A stretch of 35,426 bases of DNA, taken from IMG/VR virus record IMGVR_UViG_3300047163_000050, positions 1 through 35,426 of that record. One strand, given 5' to 3'. Shown here piece by piece: positions 16,663 through 24,778 of this stretch (position 1 is the stretch's first letter; every line of letters begins with the position of its first letter). This stretch comes from a virus. The position numbers were made by a program, and so were the translations under genes. Under the pieces are notes generated by a model that was given only the letters and a program-made list of their open reading frames with translations, was not told the origin of the DNA and searched no databases.

Positions 16663-16865
16663 TTCATCCAGATCGGCGGCGGCAGGCTATAGTCTCGTGA
16701 CGCTTCGGTATTGTCGAGCGTGGCATCCGCAGCGCATGGAGCGGCGTCGACGCCTTTGATGGTGCCCGCGTTCTTCGAGGCGTAAAACACGCGCTCGCCT
16801 TCTTGGGAGCCGTATTCTTGCTCCATATTGGCTTTGATCTCTTCGCCTTTGGATGTCAGTGGCAT
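16650..16865 (-). CDS. Small conserved phage protein (KGEEIKANM type)
   Basis: A 71-residue protein starting MPLTSKGEEIKANMEQEYGS and continuing QEGERVFYASKNAGTIKGVD. This 'KG..I...M...YG...G..VFYAS.N.G.I.GV' pattern is very common in small phage proteins encoded near capsid genes; its function is not known to me. The ATG overlaps the preceding stop as TGATG. A C-terminal tail of about 30 residues with two cysteines is not part of the conserved pattern. Confidence 0.8.
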   Translation of the reverse strand: MPLTSKGEEIKANMEQEYGSQEGERVFYASKNAGTIKGVDAAPCAADATLDNTEASRDYSLPPPIWMKCEK

Positions 16866-17257
16866 CAGCTGGGCCTCTTCTTAGGTTTGGCGGGCTGCTC
16901 CTCGCCAAATTGCGGCTCGCCCGGCGCGAACGGCGCGGCAAGCGCTTTCTGAGCGGCCTGCTCGACGATATCAATGCGCTTCACGCCATTCGCCTTGAAC
17001 CACCAGTGGTCGGCGCAATGCTCGGGGATCTCCTGGTGACCGGCATGGACGACGACGACGCCATGATGATCGGGGCGATAGGTGAATTGCTTCGGCACCG
17101 TCACGGGCACCAAGGGTTCACTGCCCTTGCGCAAGTGTTTCACGTGGCTCGGCGTCGCGGGTTTGCTGCCAATCTGAGACAATAGATCGGCGTTCATCTT
17201 GGCGGCTTTTTCGATAGCCGCCAGTTCTTCGTCGTTAAGCTTTTGCTCTTCTTCCAT
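16865..17257 (-). CDS. Unknown capsid-adjacent protein
   Basis: A 130-residue protein with an acidic helical N-terminus (EEEQKLNDEELAAIEKAAKM, 2-21), a central folded part with HHGVVVVHAGHQEIPEHCAD (64-83) and a Pro/Lys-rich C-terminal tail. No catalytic motif is evident. It directly follows the major capsid gene with a three-base gap, and its stop overlaps the next start as TGATG. A head-associated role is suggested by position alone. Confidence 0.7.
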   Translation of the reverse strand: MEEEQKLNDEELAAIEKAAKMNADLLSQIGSKPATPSHVKHLRKGSEPLVPVTVPKQFTYRPDHHGVVVVHAGHQEIPEHCADHWWFKANGVKRIDIVEQAAQKALAAPFAPGEPQFGEEQPAKPKKRPS

Positions 17258-17260
17258 GGA

Positions 17261-18478
17261 TCAAATGCCGTCCATATATCCGACTGTTTCAGGGTACGGC
17301 ATTTCTATGACACCAAGCTTACAATAGTATGTGCGCTTGTGGTAAATGCCCTGATACTGGATCGGAGTATTGGCCATTAGGGTCATCGGGAAGCGAACGT
17401 ACTCCTGCTCGTTGGTGTAAGCCACCATGCGGTCGACCGTCCCGGTCGTGCCGATCGTGCCACCGACACCGGCGCCGATGCACCACTTCAGCGGCTTGAT
17501 ATCAAGGTTGCCTTCACCGGCTGCGGTAAGCACGTTGTTTTCCATGACGTATTTCAGGATCGACATATTGCCGGCCTGAGATACCTTTGCCGTGGAGAGG
17601 TAGCCGAACTGTGCGGGCGGGATGCGAATGTTGCGCGGAATAACCGCCCACGCCGCCGCCTGCCATGTGGAGCTGATCAGCGTGTTGAAGTCGGTGAGGA
17701 TTTCGTCCGCCGTTTTATTGGCCCACTGCGAGGAACCCTGAGCGCCGTTCGGAGCGTTCGAGTAATTGCTCACAAACGCGTTGCTATAGCTCGTCGCCGT
17801 CTCGCATTTCACAAGACCGCCGACGCCGAGCGTGGTGTCGCCGTAATAGACCTGCTCGTCGATTTCCATCTGGTGCTGAAGCTTGATGAAATCGAACTTC
17901 TGCCGATCAACGGGACGTCCGGTTTTCGCCGCCGATTCCAGTTCGAAGATCGTATACTGCAGCTCCATATCCCACGGCGTCAGCGGGAAGGTCTTTTTGG
18001 CGATATCGAGCGAGACGCCCGCGATCTCCGTCGAGTTCTTGCCCGACCAGTGCTTGCCGTTGCCGATGCCCGAACCGGTACCGAGGTTGCCCGGCGTCCC
18101 GAAGGTCGACAGCGTGAAGGACGAAATCTCGTCGGCAAGCGTGACGTCCTGCCGAAGTTTGATGTCCCGCTGCCACGATACCGCGACGAGCGGCATGTGG
18201 AAGGTTTGGTCGAGACGCTCAAGCTCGCCGACAAGAAAGGCGCCGGTCGAGTCGAAGGTCATGACGCGAGTTTGCCACGCTCCGTTGGCGTCGCGGATTT
18301 TGACCCGTCGCGAATAAGTTCCGCCCAGCGAATGGCCCGGCACATAGGCGGTGCCGCTCGAATCGTGGACGCGCCAGGCGTTTTGGGAAACCGCGCCGTC
18401 GAAAGTCAGCGCGTTGTCGATGGTGCGGGCGCGCCCTGCCAAACGCGGAACCGCATACTCGTTAGGGAGAGCACGCAT
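17261..18478 (-). CDS. Major capsid protein, DUF2184 family
   Basis: The 405-residue protein is the shell subunit. It has the DUF2184 / HK97-like pattern: an N-terminal arm, then DQTFHMPLVAVSWQRDIKLR (90-109), the long spine helix region WDMELQYTIFELESAAKTGR (168-187) followed by the KFDFIKLQHQMEIDEQVYYG block, and the conserved C-terminal run MVAYTNEQEYVRFPMTLMAN and a HKRTYYCKLGVIEMPYPETV ending. Position after protease and cement genes agrees. AAGGAT stands about ten bases before the ATG. Confidence 0.9.
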   Translation of the reverse strand: MRALPNEYAVPRLAGRARTIDNALTFDGAVSQNAWRVHDSSGTAYVPGHSLGGTYSRRVKIRDANGAWQTRVMTFDSTGAFLVGELERLDQTFHMPLVAVSWQRDIKLRQDVTLADEISSFTLSTFGTPGNLGTGSGIGNGKHWSGKNSTEIAGVSLDIAKKTFPLTPWDMELQYTIFELESAAKTGRPVDRQKFDFIKLQHQMEIDEQVYYGDTTLGVGGLVKCETATSYSNAFVSNYSNAPNGAQGSSQWANKTADEILTDFNTLISSTWQAAAWAVIPRNIRIPPAQFGYLSTAKVSQAGNMSILKYVMENNVLTAAGEGNLDIKPLKWCIGAGVGGTIGTTGTVDRMVAYTNEQEYVRFPMTLMANTPIQYQGIYHKRTYYCKLGVIEMPYPETVGYMDGI

Positions 18479-18492
18479 TAGGGTTTCTATCC

Positions 18493-19179
18493 TTAGATGT
18501 TGAGCGCGAGTTCGACGTTGCCGTTCACGTCGGCGGGACCGTTGTAGGTCGTCTTCGCCGAGGCGATGCTGATGGTGTTGCCGGAGCTAGCCGCAGCTTC
18601 GAAGGCTCCCTGCACGTGGGGCGAGGACGATGCCGCACACCACACATAGACGGGGCTGCCCTTATAGACAGAGCCGTTCAGGGGCACGATGATGTAGCCC
18701 GCACGAAGGATGTCGATGGTGCCCTTGGTCGGCGGTGAACCGGCGTTGAAGCCGAGCGCACCGTAGGCGCCGGCGACGCCCGGATCCTGGCCTGGGAAGG
18801 AGCGGACCACAACGCCGTAGATGTCGGTGAGGCTTGAGTCACCCGATGCGACTTGACGAACGCCTTCCGTCGAAGAAATGTCCGCGATCACGGCATATCC
18901 GAACCCGAGTGGCGGCGCCGCGCTGTCGACGAGGGCGGGCTCGATGGTGGCCGGGTTCATGCGCGTCACGGAGCCCGGAAAACCTGCCGACGCTCTAAAC
19001 TGAAGCGCCATGGGGTCGAAGGCATCCTTCGTGTAGAAACGCCCGACAAAACGGCCCTTGCGATAGGCGATGTCGGTTTGCCCGACGAAAGCGCCGTCGC
19101 GGGTGAAATGCTGGACGATGCCCTCCTTGCCGGGGGACAGGATGCCGCCGGCGAGCCAGCGGAAAGGATTGATGAGCAT
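18493..19179 (-). CDS. Structural cement (decoration) protein, Gp24-like
   Basis: The protein has 228 residues and lies between the protease/scaffold and the major capsid gene, the normal place of capsid cement proteins. It contains DPMALQFRASAGFPGSVTRM, a GVVVRSFPGQDPG turn, PTKGTIDILRAGYIIVPLNG and GSPVYVWCAASSSPHVQGAF, matching the beta-rich 'structural cement' family that staples capsomers. AGGAG lies nine bases before the ATG. Start, size and gene order agree well; the function is inferred from family members. Confidence 0.82.
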   Translation of the reverse strand: MLINPFRWLAGGILSPGKEGIVQHFTRDGAFVGQTDIAYRKGRFVGRFYTKDAFDPMALQFRASAGFPGSVTRMNPATIEPALVDSAAPPLGFGYAVIADISSTEGVRQVASGDSSLTDIYGVVVRSFPGQDPGVAGAYGALGFNAGSPPTKGTIDILRAGYIIVPLNGSVYKGSPVYVWCAASSSPHVQGAFEAAASSGNTISIASAKTTYNGPADVNGNVELALNI

Positions 19180-19203
19180 GGGTTTAAACTCCTTTCCTCA
19201 AGC

Positions 19204-20685
19204 TCACTGCTTCGGCTGATAGAATTTGTCGTTGATCTCCTGCAGCTCCGCCAAAGAATGGAGCCCGGAAGGTTCGGTGAAGCCGCCCGAAAGCGGATCG
19301 ATGGAACTGCGCATCGAAAGATTGGATGCGTTCTCATTCTTCTTGAGAGCGGCCGCGGCAAGAAACACGGTGCGAACTTTGTCGCAGGTCATTGCCGACG
19401 CCTTGAGAGGCCTGCCGTTGTTCACCGCCTCGATAATGCTGCGGGTGGCGGGCTGATGATAGGCGAGGTCGAGGGCCTGCTTCCTCAGCGCGCAGATTGT
19501 CTTGTAGCCGTCAACGGGCTTTGCGGCGCGGTCGAATGCGGGGATCCGGATGCCCGGGGCGAGGATCTCGGCAAGCGCCACGGTTTCCTTGAAGCTGTCG
19601 ACCAGATAGGCGCTGTCGCGGGCTTTCTTGGCCTTTTCCTCGGAGCCGGGAGGGGCTTCTTCCTCAAGACGGCCCTCGATCTCTTTATTGCCTTCTTCGT
19701 CGGAGTCGCGGCCTTTGCGTTTGCCTTTGCCGCTGTCGGCCATCTCCTCCTCTTCGCCTTCCATGGCGTCGTCGCCAGACTTGCCCTCTGCGCCTTTGCC
19801 AGCGGCGCCTTCGAGCATGGCGATGATTTTGGAAACGGCTTCGGCAAGACCGCCGACGGTTTCTTCGAGCTTTGCGACCTTGGCGTCGATGGAGTGTTCG
19901 GCTTCGTTGCCGCCCTTCCCTTCGTTTTCGTCGGCGTCGTCGCCCATGCGGCCGCCGCGGCCGATGTGGATGTGGGTGTGGTGTTCGTTCATGGCGTTTT
20001 CATCCGAATCCGTAGCAGTTTCAACTTCAGGCCCTTCCTTCAACATCTTGACCGCCGCCTGCTCGTCGCCGATGAGCGCATGCCCTCTGGCTTTGTCGAG
20101 CCAGCGCTGAAAACGGCTGCGATGGGGTGCGGGCATGGAAGCGCCTTTCGGTTTGGCATCGCCGATGGAGCAGCGGGGGCCGCAGCGGCCTTGCTCGACG
20201 AGCGCGACGTGATTGATGATGATGTTGCGTTGACGGCCGCGGCCTGGCGCGGTCTCGTCGTAATCGGCGGTATAGCCGCAGGAGAGTTCGCGTTTGCCGT
20301 CGCGAATCGCCGCGATGGCGTCCTTGTCGGTGACGAAGAGATCGCCCAGCAAAAGATCGCCTTCCGGCCCCTCTCCGCGGCGCACGTTCATGACGTGGCC
20401 CAGGGCAAGTTCTTTCCAGGTCTCCGGCGTCACGTCGCTCGACGGGTGTTCGTTTACGATCGGCTTGCCTTCGGCGCTGGCCATGGCTTCCTGCGCAAAC
20501 ACCTCATCGGATGTCCGCTCAATACGCGTGATGCCATCGGGGCCTGGCTCGATGGGCGTCTCACCGGGCCCGTAAATCAACTCGCCGGTACGGGCAAGCG
20601 CGGTGCCTTTGCAGACGAGGAACCCTTCGGGCGTGAGATGTTGCCGAGGGCTGAGCTGCTCGGTGGTGTAGTAACGGTCGGTCAC
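19204..20685 (-). CDS. Prohead protease fused to scaffold, DUF2213 family
   Basis: The 493-residue protein combines an N-terminal DUF2213 protease (about 1-170) with a C-terminal scaffolding region. The protease part shows KPIVNEHP (74-81), whose histidine is the likely catalytic His, then GDLFVTDKDAIAAIRDGKRE (114-133), ELSCGY (133-138) holding the probable catalytic Ser, and NHVALVEQGR (158-167). The scaffold is strongly acidic and Lys/Glu-rich with a helical stretch around residues 250-310, and the C-terminal 120 residues fold separately. It would cleave itself and capsid parts during maturation. Translation starts at a GTG that follows the previous stop with no clear ribosome site. Confidence 0.88.
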   Translation of the reverse strand: MTDRYYTTEQLSPRQHLTPEGFLVCKGTALARTGELIYGPGETPIEPGPDGITRIERTSDEVFAQEAMASAEGKPIVNEHPSSDVTPETWKELALGHVMNVRRGEGPEGDLLLGDLFVTDKDAIAAIRDGKRELSCGYTADYDETAPGRGRQRNIIINHVALVEQGRCGPRCSIGDAKPKGASMPAPHRSRFQRWLDKARGHALIGDEQAAVKMLKEGPEVETATDSDENAMNEHHTHIHIGRGGRMGDDADENEGKGGNEAEHSIDAKVAKLEETVGGLAEAVSKIIAMLEGAAGKGAEGKSGDDAMEGEEEEMADSGKGKRKGRDSDEEGNKEIEGRLEEEAPPGSEEKAKKARDSAYLVDSFKETVALAEILAPGIRIPAFDRAAKPVDGYKTICALRKQALDLAYHQPATRSIIEAVNNGRPLKASAMTCDKVRTVFLAAAALKKNENASNLSMRSSIDPLSGGFTEPSGLHSLAELQEINDKFYQPKQ

Positions 20686-20696
20686 GCGAGCGGGGC

Positions 20697-21101
20697 TTAA
20701 AAATAACCGATTGAGCAGTTCAGCGCAGTGCCGGGCGCCGTCGATCCCGTGGGCGTGGTCGTGGCTGCGATCTTAATGCCGTTCAAGAAATTCGAGCCGA
20801 TTGGGATCGCAAGGGCGGTTACGCCAGACGGGCCGATGGGCAACGCGAGTTTGGGCGTGGTCGTGCCGAGCGTTACGCTCGACGTGGTATCGAACACCTG
20901 CACGAACTCGGCGCTGGCATTGGAATTCGAGCACGCAAACCACGACAGCATGCCGGCGCTTGTTTTGACCGTGGTCACGGTCGTCGTCAGCCCGCTTGCG
21001 ACGAAGCTTGCGGAGCCTTCGGTGGAAAGATTCTGCGCCGCCGCTTGTCCCGCCGCGAGTGCGGCAAGACACAGCGCGGCGAGACCGGCAGCAAAACGCA
21101 T
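20697..21101 (-). CDS. Small protein with signal peptide, unknown
   Basis: A 134-residue protein that begins MRFAAGLAALCLAALAAGQA followed by AAQN, a textbook Sec signal peptide with an AxA cleavage site. The mature part is beta-rich with two cysteines (FACSN and a C-terminal LNCSIGYF). The ATG at 21101 shares bases with the preceding stop (GTGATG) and has AGGA five bases upstream, so it is preferred to the GTG at 21104. It is one of three consecutive genes for predicted exported proteins inside the head cluster. No known family is recognised. Confidence 0.75.
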   Translation of the reverse strand: MRFAAGLAALCLAALAAGQAAAQNLSTEGSASFVASGLTTTVTTVKTSAGMLSWFACSNSNASAEFVQVFDTTSSVTLGTTTPKLALPIGPSGVTALAIPIGSNFLNGIKIAATTTPTGSTAPGTALNCSIGYF

Positions 21102-21277
21102 CACGATCCTCGAAACAGCTTTTTCAGCCGCTTGTGGCTTGGGGCAAGAAACGTGACACGCGCAGCGTGAGGTGCGCTCAAAGCGATCCCGGCTGTCGGT
21201 GCCGCGTCAGCCGGCACGTGCAAGGCGGCGATCTGAATGAACAGACCGGCCACCAAAGACCATTTCAGCGCTCGCAT
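21101..21277 (-). CDS. 58-residue protein with signal peptide or membrane anchor
   Basis: A short protein starting MRALKWSLVAGLFIQIAALH and then VPADAAP, so a hydrophobic core with a possible AxA-type cleavage site; the remainder is basic (SHKRLKKLFRGS at the end). Its ATG overlaps the stop of the preceding gene as TAATG, and its stop overlaps the next start, so it is embedded in one translational unit with two other predicted exported proteins. A longer frame from 21292 exists but lacks reason. Function unknown. Confidence 0.65.
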   Translation of the reverse strand: MRALKWSLVAGLFIQIAALHVPADAAPTAGIALSAPHAARVTFLAPSHKRLKKLFRGS

Positions 21278-22230
21278 TATTCTTCGGTCCATGTCAGTGA
21301 GCAGGTCGGAAGCGTCGAGGCCGCGAAACTGCCGCTGCCGTTGACCGCAAAGACCTGCGAGGTGCCACGCAGCACGACTTCCTGTTCGCCCGGGTGTATG
21401 CCGAAATCCCAGGAGACCTCCTGCGCGCCGACCGTTGTGGACGACGCAGGCGTGACCGTGAGAACCCCGGCGCGAACGGTGCCGACGGCGGTGCCAAGCG
21501 AGGACGGATTTACGGTGTAGGATTTGACGACGGCTTGCGCTGCCGCATCGTTTTGATCGTTGGCGACTGCCGTCACCGTCGAGGATGTGCCGCCGCTGTC
21601 GGCGCTGCTGCGGACTATGCCCACCAAGGGAACGGCACCAAGAGTGCCGGTGGCCGAGCAGGTAACGTTCAGCAAACGAACGGTCGTCGAGGCGTTGCCC
21701 GTTATGGTCAGAAAATCCGTGGCGCTGGTCGCCGCCGCAAGGGCGACGACGGTTGCAGAATAGGTCTGCCTTTGAGTTGACAACGTGGAGACGAAGTGAT
21801 CGCCAGAGCCTGCCGCCGCGCTAAAAATAACGTTGGTGCCAGTCAGCGACGAGACGTTCACTCGCACCTGTTTTGCGCCTGCAACGTTGAGGCGATAGAG
21901 CCCGGTTGCGGTAATAGTGCCGACGCGGGGACCGCCGACCGTCTCGACCGGCACTGCCGTCCACGTCGGGCTTGCCGTGGTCGCGGGTTGTTCCGTGACC
22001 TGCACCTGCGCCGCCAGCACCGAAAACGTGCCTGCGACACGGATGAGCATGGTTCCGGAGCCATTCACGACGAAGTTCGTCGTGACGCCCGTCCCCGTCA
22101 GCGTCGACCAGGACGCAAGCACGGCCTGCGGGATATAGACGGGCGACGTCGTCGGATAGGTCTGCGCAAGCGCGGCAAGCGCCTGCACGCCAAGCAGCAG
22201 CGCTGCCAGCGCAAGCTTCAGAAAGCGCAT
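21277..22230 (-). CDS. Exported beta-rich protein, unknown
   Basis: A 317-residue protein with a clear Sec signal peptide (MRFLKLALAALLLGVQALAA then LAQTYP). The mature chain is Ser/Thr/Val-rich and looks like beta-sandwich repeats: GTMLIRVAGTFSVLAAQVQV, then GTITATGLYRLNVAGAKQVR and a C-terminal WDFGIHPGEQEVVLRG segment. Composition is like decoration, fibre or adhesin-type proteins. The ATG at 22230 has GGAG seven bases upstream and is preferred to the TTG one codon earlier. It sits between the MuF gene and the protease, where phages usually carry head accessory genes. Confidence 0.75.
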   Translation of the reverse strand: MRFLKLALAALLLGVQALAALAQTYPTTSPVYIPQAVLASWSTLTGTGVTTNFVVNGSGTMLIRVAGTFSVLAAQVQVTEQPATTASPTWTAVPVETVGGPRVGTITATGLYRLNVAGAKQVRVNVSSLTGTNVIFSAAAGSGDHFVSTLSTQRQTYSATVVALAAATSATDFLTITGNASTTVRLLNVTCSATGTLGAVPLVGIVRSSADSGGTSSTVTAVANDQNDAAAQAVVKSYTVNPSSLGTAVGTVRAGVLTVTPASSTTVGAQEVSWDFGIHPGEQEVVLRGTSQVFAVNGSGSFAASTLPTCSLTWTEE

Positions 22231-22346
22231 CAAGGGTCTCCGGGTTTTAAGGAATTGGTGCCGCTGTAAGGCGGGCTATCTCGGCGAACGCCGCTTCACG
22301 GTGCGATCGTGGGCTTCGGGCCGATAGGCTTTGCGCGGCTCTCCGT

Positions 22347-22454
22347 TCAGTAGTAACGGGCGATGACGAGGCAGGTGATTTCGCTTTTCTTGAGCGCGTT
22401 CATTCCTAGATCCTCCCAAGCATCCCAGAATTCGCGGAACGAAGGCACACGCAT
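22347..22454 (-). CDS. Possible 35-residue peptide in a 226-bp gap
   Basis: The gap between the MuF gene and the exported protein holds a 35-codon frame starting two bases after the MuF stop. It begins MRVPSFREFWDAWEDLG and ends ITCLVIARYY. A second ATG at codon 18 has GGAGG seven bases upstream, so an 18-residue form is also possible. The sequence looks natural but is too short for a family call. Nothing else supported is seen in the remaining 115 bases before the next gene. Confidence 0.4.
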   Translation of the reverse strand: MRVPSFREFWDAWEDLGMNALKKSEITCLVIARYY

Positions 22455-22456
22455 TT

Positions 22457-23242
22457 TTAGAGCTGTTCCGGGATAACTGGATCGGCAAAGCATCTGCATG
22501 AATAGATGCAGCCTGGATGTGCTCGCTCTCCGCGCTCCCCGGCAATCGGCGGGTCGTCCCAACGGAATACATGGCCATTGAGCTTGCGATGGAGCGGCCG
22601 GACGTCGCTGTCGCCGCTCGTCCGCCAAATATAGGCCGTCGAGCCCACATGCTGAGCGCGAACCTGCACAAGCGTCGATGCCGCTCGAGCTGTCTCGGTG
22701 CGCGCGATGAGGTTTGCGCGAGATACCGTCACGCTTCCCGTCTCAAGAATGCGAGCGGCAAGCTCTTTTGCTCGATCGCCGGTCTGCAAACCTTCGACGG
22801 CGAGGTCGTGGACACGTTTTGCGGCGTTGATCGGCAGCGACGTGATCAATTGCACCTGCAGGTCGAGGAGCTGCTTCAAGGCCGCACCCGTGGGCGCGGT
22901 TTCGATCTCCTGCCGAAGGCTGCGGCGCATCGTCCGGCTGATCCGGTTCCATTGCGCCTGGTCCCGCCGCGACACGTCCGCAAGCATGCGCGCCGCCGTG
23001 GTTTGCGCCCAAGGGCCAATCAGTTCGGCATAGGCCATCAAAGCTGCAGCGATCCTGCCTTCCGGCTCCTCGGGCCACATGCCCGTGACGATGAGACCAA
23101 TCTGTTTTGCGAGGCTTCTGAGCTGAATGGCGTATTGCGTTTCGGCGCGTCGAACGCGCGCCCAACCGAGGCGCTCTTCGCGGGTTTCCCGTCGGGCGAG
23201 GTCGCGGGTTTGCTGAGGGCTTAAAGTCGCGATGCGCATCAT
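22457..23242 (-). CDS. Head morphogenesis protein, MuF domain
   Basis: The 261-residue protein is a minor head component of the SPP1 gp7 / Mu gpF family, which binds the portal and is packaged in the head. The C-terminal domain is diagnostic: NLIARTETARAASTLVQVRA (177-196), then RPLHRKLNGHVFRW (215-228) and HPGCIYSCRCFADPV (242-256) with the conserved PG..y.CRC signature. The N-terminal 170 residues are helical. Its ATG overlaps the portal stop as ATGA, so translation is coupled. Confidence 0.9.
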   Translation of the reverse strand: MMRIATLSPQQTRDLARRETREERLGWARVRRAETQYAIQLRSLAKQIGLIVTGMWPEEPEGRIAAALMAYAELIGPWAQTTAARMLADVSRRDQAQWNRISRTMRRSLRQEIETAPTGAALKQLLDLQVQLITSLPINAAKRVHDLAVEGLQTGDRAKELAARILETGSVTVSRANLIARTETARAASTLVQVRAQHVGSTAYIWRTSGDSDVRPLHRKLNGHVFRWDDPPIAGERGERAHPGCIYSCRCFADPVIPEQL

Positions 23243-24774
23243 TCCGCCCCGGATTTTTGCGGGATCGCAGAGGTCAGCCGTTCCTTGGGCAGCAAATCAG
23301 GTTCGGCTTTGGCACCGCCCTCGCCACCTTGTGCCGCCGGAGCGCCGGGCAAACCATTCCCCTGCTCCTGCATCTCGGCGGCGCTTGGAGCCGGATTCTC
23401 TTCGGCTTGTTTGATCAGCTCGTCGGTAATGTTGTCCCAGTACCCGATCTTGCGCCCGCGCTCCCGCATCTCTTTCAATGCGGTGGCGTGATCGATGATG
23501 CCGCGCTCGTGGGCATCAAGGACCGTTGCGGTATCCTTGGCGTCGATGTCGGACTTCTCGGTGTCCTTCAACTGCCACAGCGGCTTAAACTTGAAATCGA
23601 ATTCGTCGGGAAGCGCGATGCCCTCGGACTGCGCGATCATGCGGCAAATCTTCGTAAGCGGTACCCGAAGATCGTTCTCCTGGCTTTCCCAAATACCGTC
23701 GTAATAGGTGCGCAGATCGCTTTCGCCGGTCGAGTTCAGGCCCGCCGGGGATTGCCCGAAAAGCCGCACAAGCGGGATCTGCAACGCGCCTGAGATTTGC
23801 TGCCCAAACTGAATCAGGGCGCTTGAGAAGCCCTCGCCGATGTTGATCTGGTTTGGGACGTATTCATCCTCGCCGTCGAGGATGGTAATGCCCTCATTGG
23901 TCTGGAACCGCCGCATCATGGAGACCTGCTGCAGCACCGCCTGATAAGCAGGTCCGCCGGCAGCGATGAGCTTGCGCAAGCCGTTGAGCTTGATGATGCG
24001 CAGGTGCATCTTGTGCATCGCCTGCGCCATCCCGGACGAGGCACTGTCGAACGCAACAAGCCGGTCGTAAAGGCGCTCAAGAACAGAAATGCCCCAAAGG
24101 TTTTCGGAGATCCGCTGCCAGTACGGCAACTTGATCCCGTCAAGTCTGATGACGCGGCTGTGGTGGATTTTCGCCCGCATCAACGCAGGGGCATCCGCGA
24201 CCACCGTGTAAAATTTCGGCATGCCGATCTCGGGGCCGATGTCGGTCACGAGGTTTTCAAGGCTTGGCTGCACCATCCAGCGGTCGAAAACGCAAAGCCC
24301 TTTGAACTGCCCTTTGGCGACGGTCTCGACACGAAGCGGCGTCGCAGGATCCTGGCCGTCAATGAGAAACACCGCAATGGCGCCGCCATACAGCCTCGCC
24401 CATTTCACGGTCTCGTTCATTGCTTGCCAAATTTTGCAACGCACGAACGCGCGTTGCAGATTCTCGATGTTTTCCGGCGGAACGCTCGACTGGATATCAA
24501 TGCCGCCCCGGGTCATGTCGTCGGCGAACAGATCGACGGCAAGGCCACCGATCCACGAACCGCGATGAATCCACTCAAGCAGGATTCGGTTGCGGGAAAT
24601 CGGGTTGAAGCCGTAGGTCGACGCCGACATGGCATTGTCGGTACCGAGCCCCACCTGCAACGCGAAGTTCTGAAACGAATCGGCGACGCGGGCGTCCGCC
24701 GTCTCGAACTGCTTCTTCAGGTCTTGTTCGGCTTTGGCGGCGGCCTTCTGCGCCCGCTTGGTAATGCGTGCCAC
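23239..24774 (-). CDS. Portal protein, DUF1073 family
   Basis: The 511-residue protein forms the dodecameric portal through which DNA enters. It matches DUF1073-type portals: NPISRNRILLEWIHRGSWIG, then GLAVDLFADDMTRGGIDIQS, VKWARLYGGAIAVFLIDGQD and, in the core, SVLERLYDRLVAFDSASSGM. Near residue 355, IPLVRLFGQSPAGLNSTGES and DLRTYYDGIWESQEN are strongly characteristic. Many DUF1073 proteins carry a fused C-terminal Acb1 anti-CBASS phosphodiesterase domain; this one ends with a disordered Ala/Glu/Gly-rich tail and has no room for it. Translation starts at GTG five bases after the large terminase stop. Confidence 0.9.
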   Translation of the reverse strand: MARITKRAQKAAAKAEQDLKKQFETADARVADSFQNFALQVGLGTDNAMSASTYGFNPISRNRILLEWIHRGSWIGGLAVDLFADDMTRGGIDIQSSVPPENIENLQRAFVRCKIWQAMNETVKWARLYGGAIAVFLIDGQDPATPLRVETVAKGQFKGLCVFDRWMVQPSLENLVTDIGPEIGMPKFYTVVADAPALMRAKIHHSRVIRLDGIKLPYWQRISENLWGISVLERLYDRLVAFDSASSGMAQAMHKMHLRIIKLNGLRKLIAAGGPAYQAVLQQVSMMRRFQTNEGITILDGEDEYVPNQINIGEGFSSALIQFGQQISGALQIPLVRLFGQSPAGLNSTGESDLRTYYDGIWESQENDLRVPLTKICRMIAQSEGIALPDEFDFKFKPLWQLKDTEKSDIDAKDTATVLDAHERGIIDHATALKEMRERGRKIGYWDNITDELIKQAEENPAPSAAEMQEQGNGLPGAPAAQGGEGGAKAEPDLLPKERLTSAIPQKSGAE

Positions 24775-24778
24775 GATG

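Noticed and set aside
18853-20700. Long plus-strand open frame of about 615 codons opposite the protease and cement genes
   Set aside because: It mirrors a high-GC coding strand, spans several well-supported genes and has no recognisable domain or ribosome site; Ala/Phe/Val-rich runs come from the antisense of the acidic scaffold.
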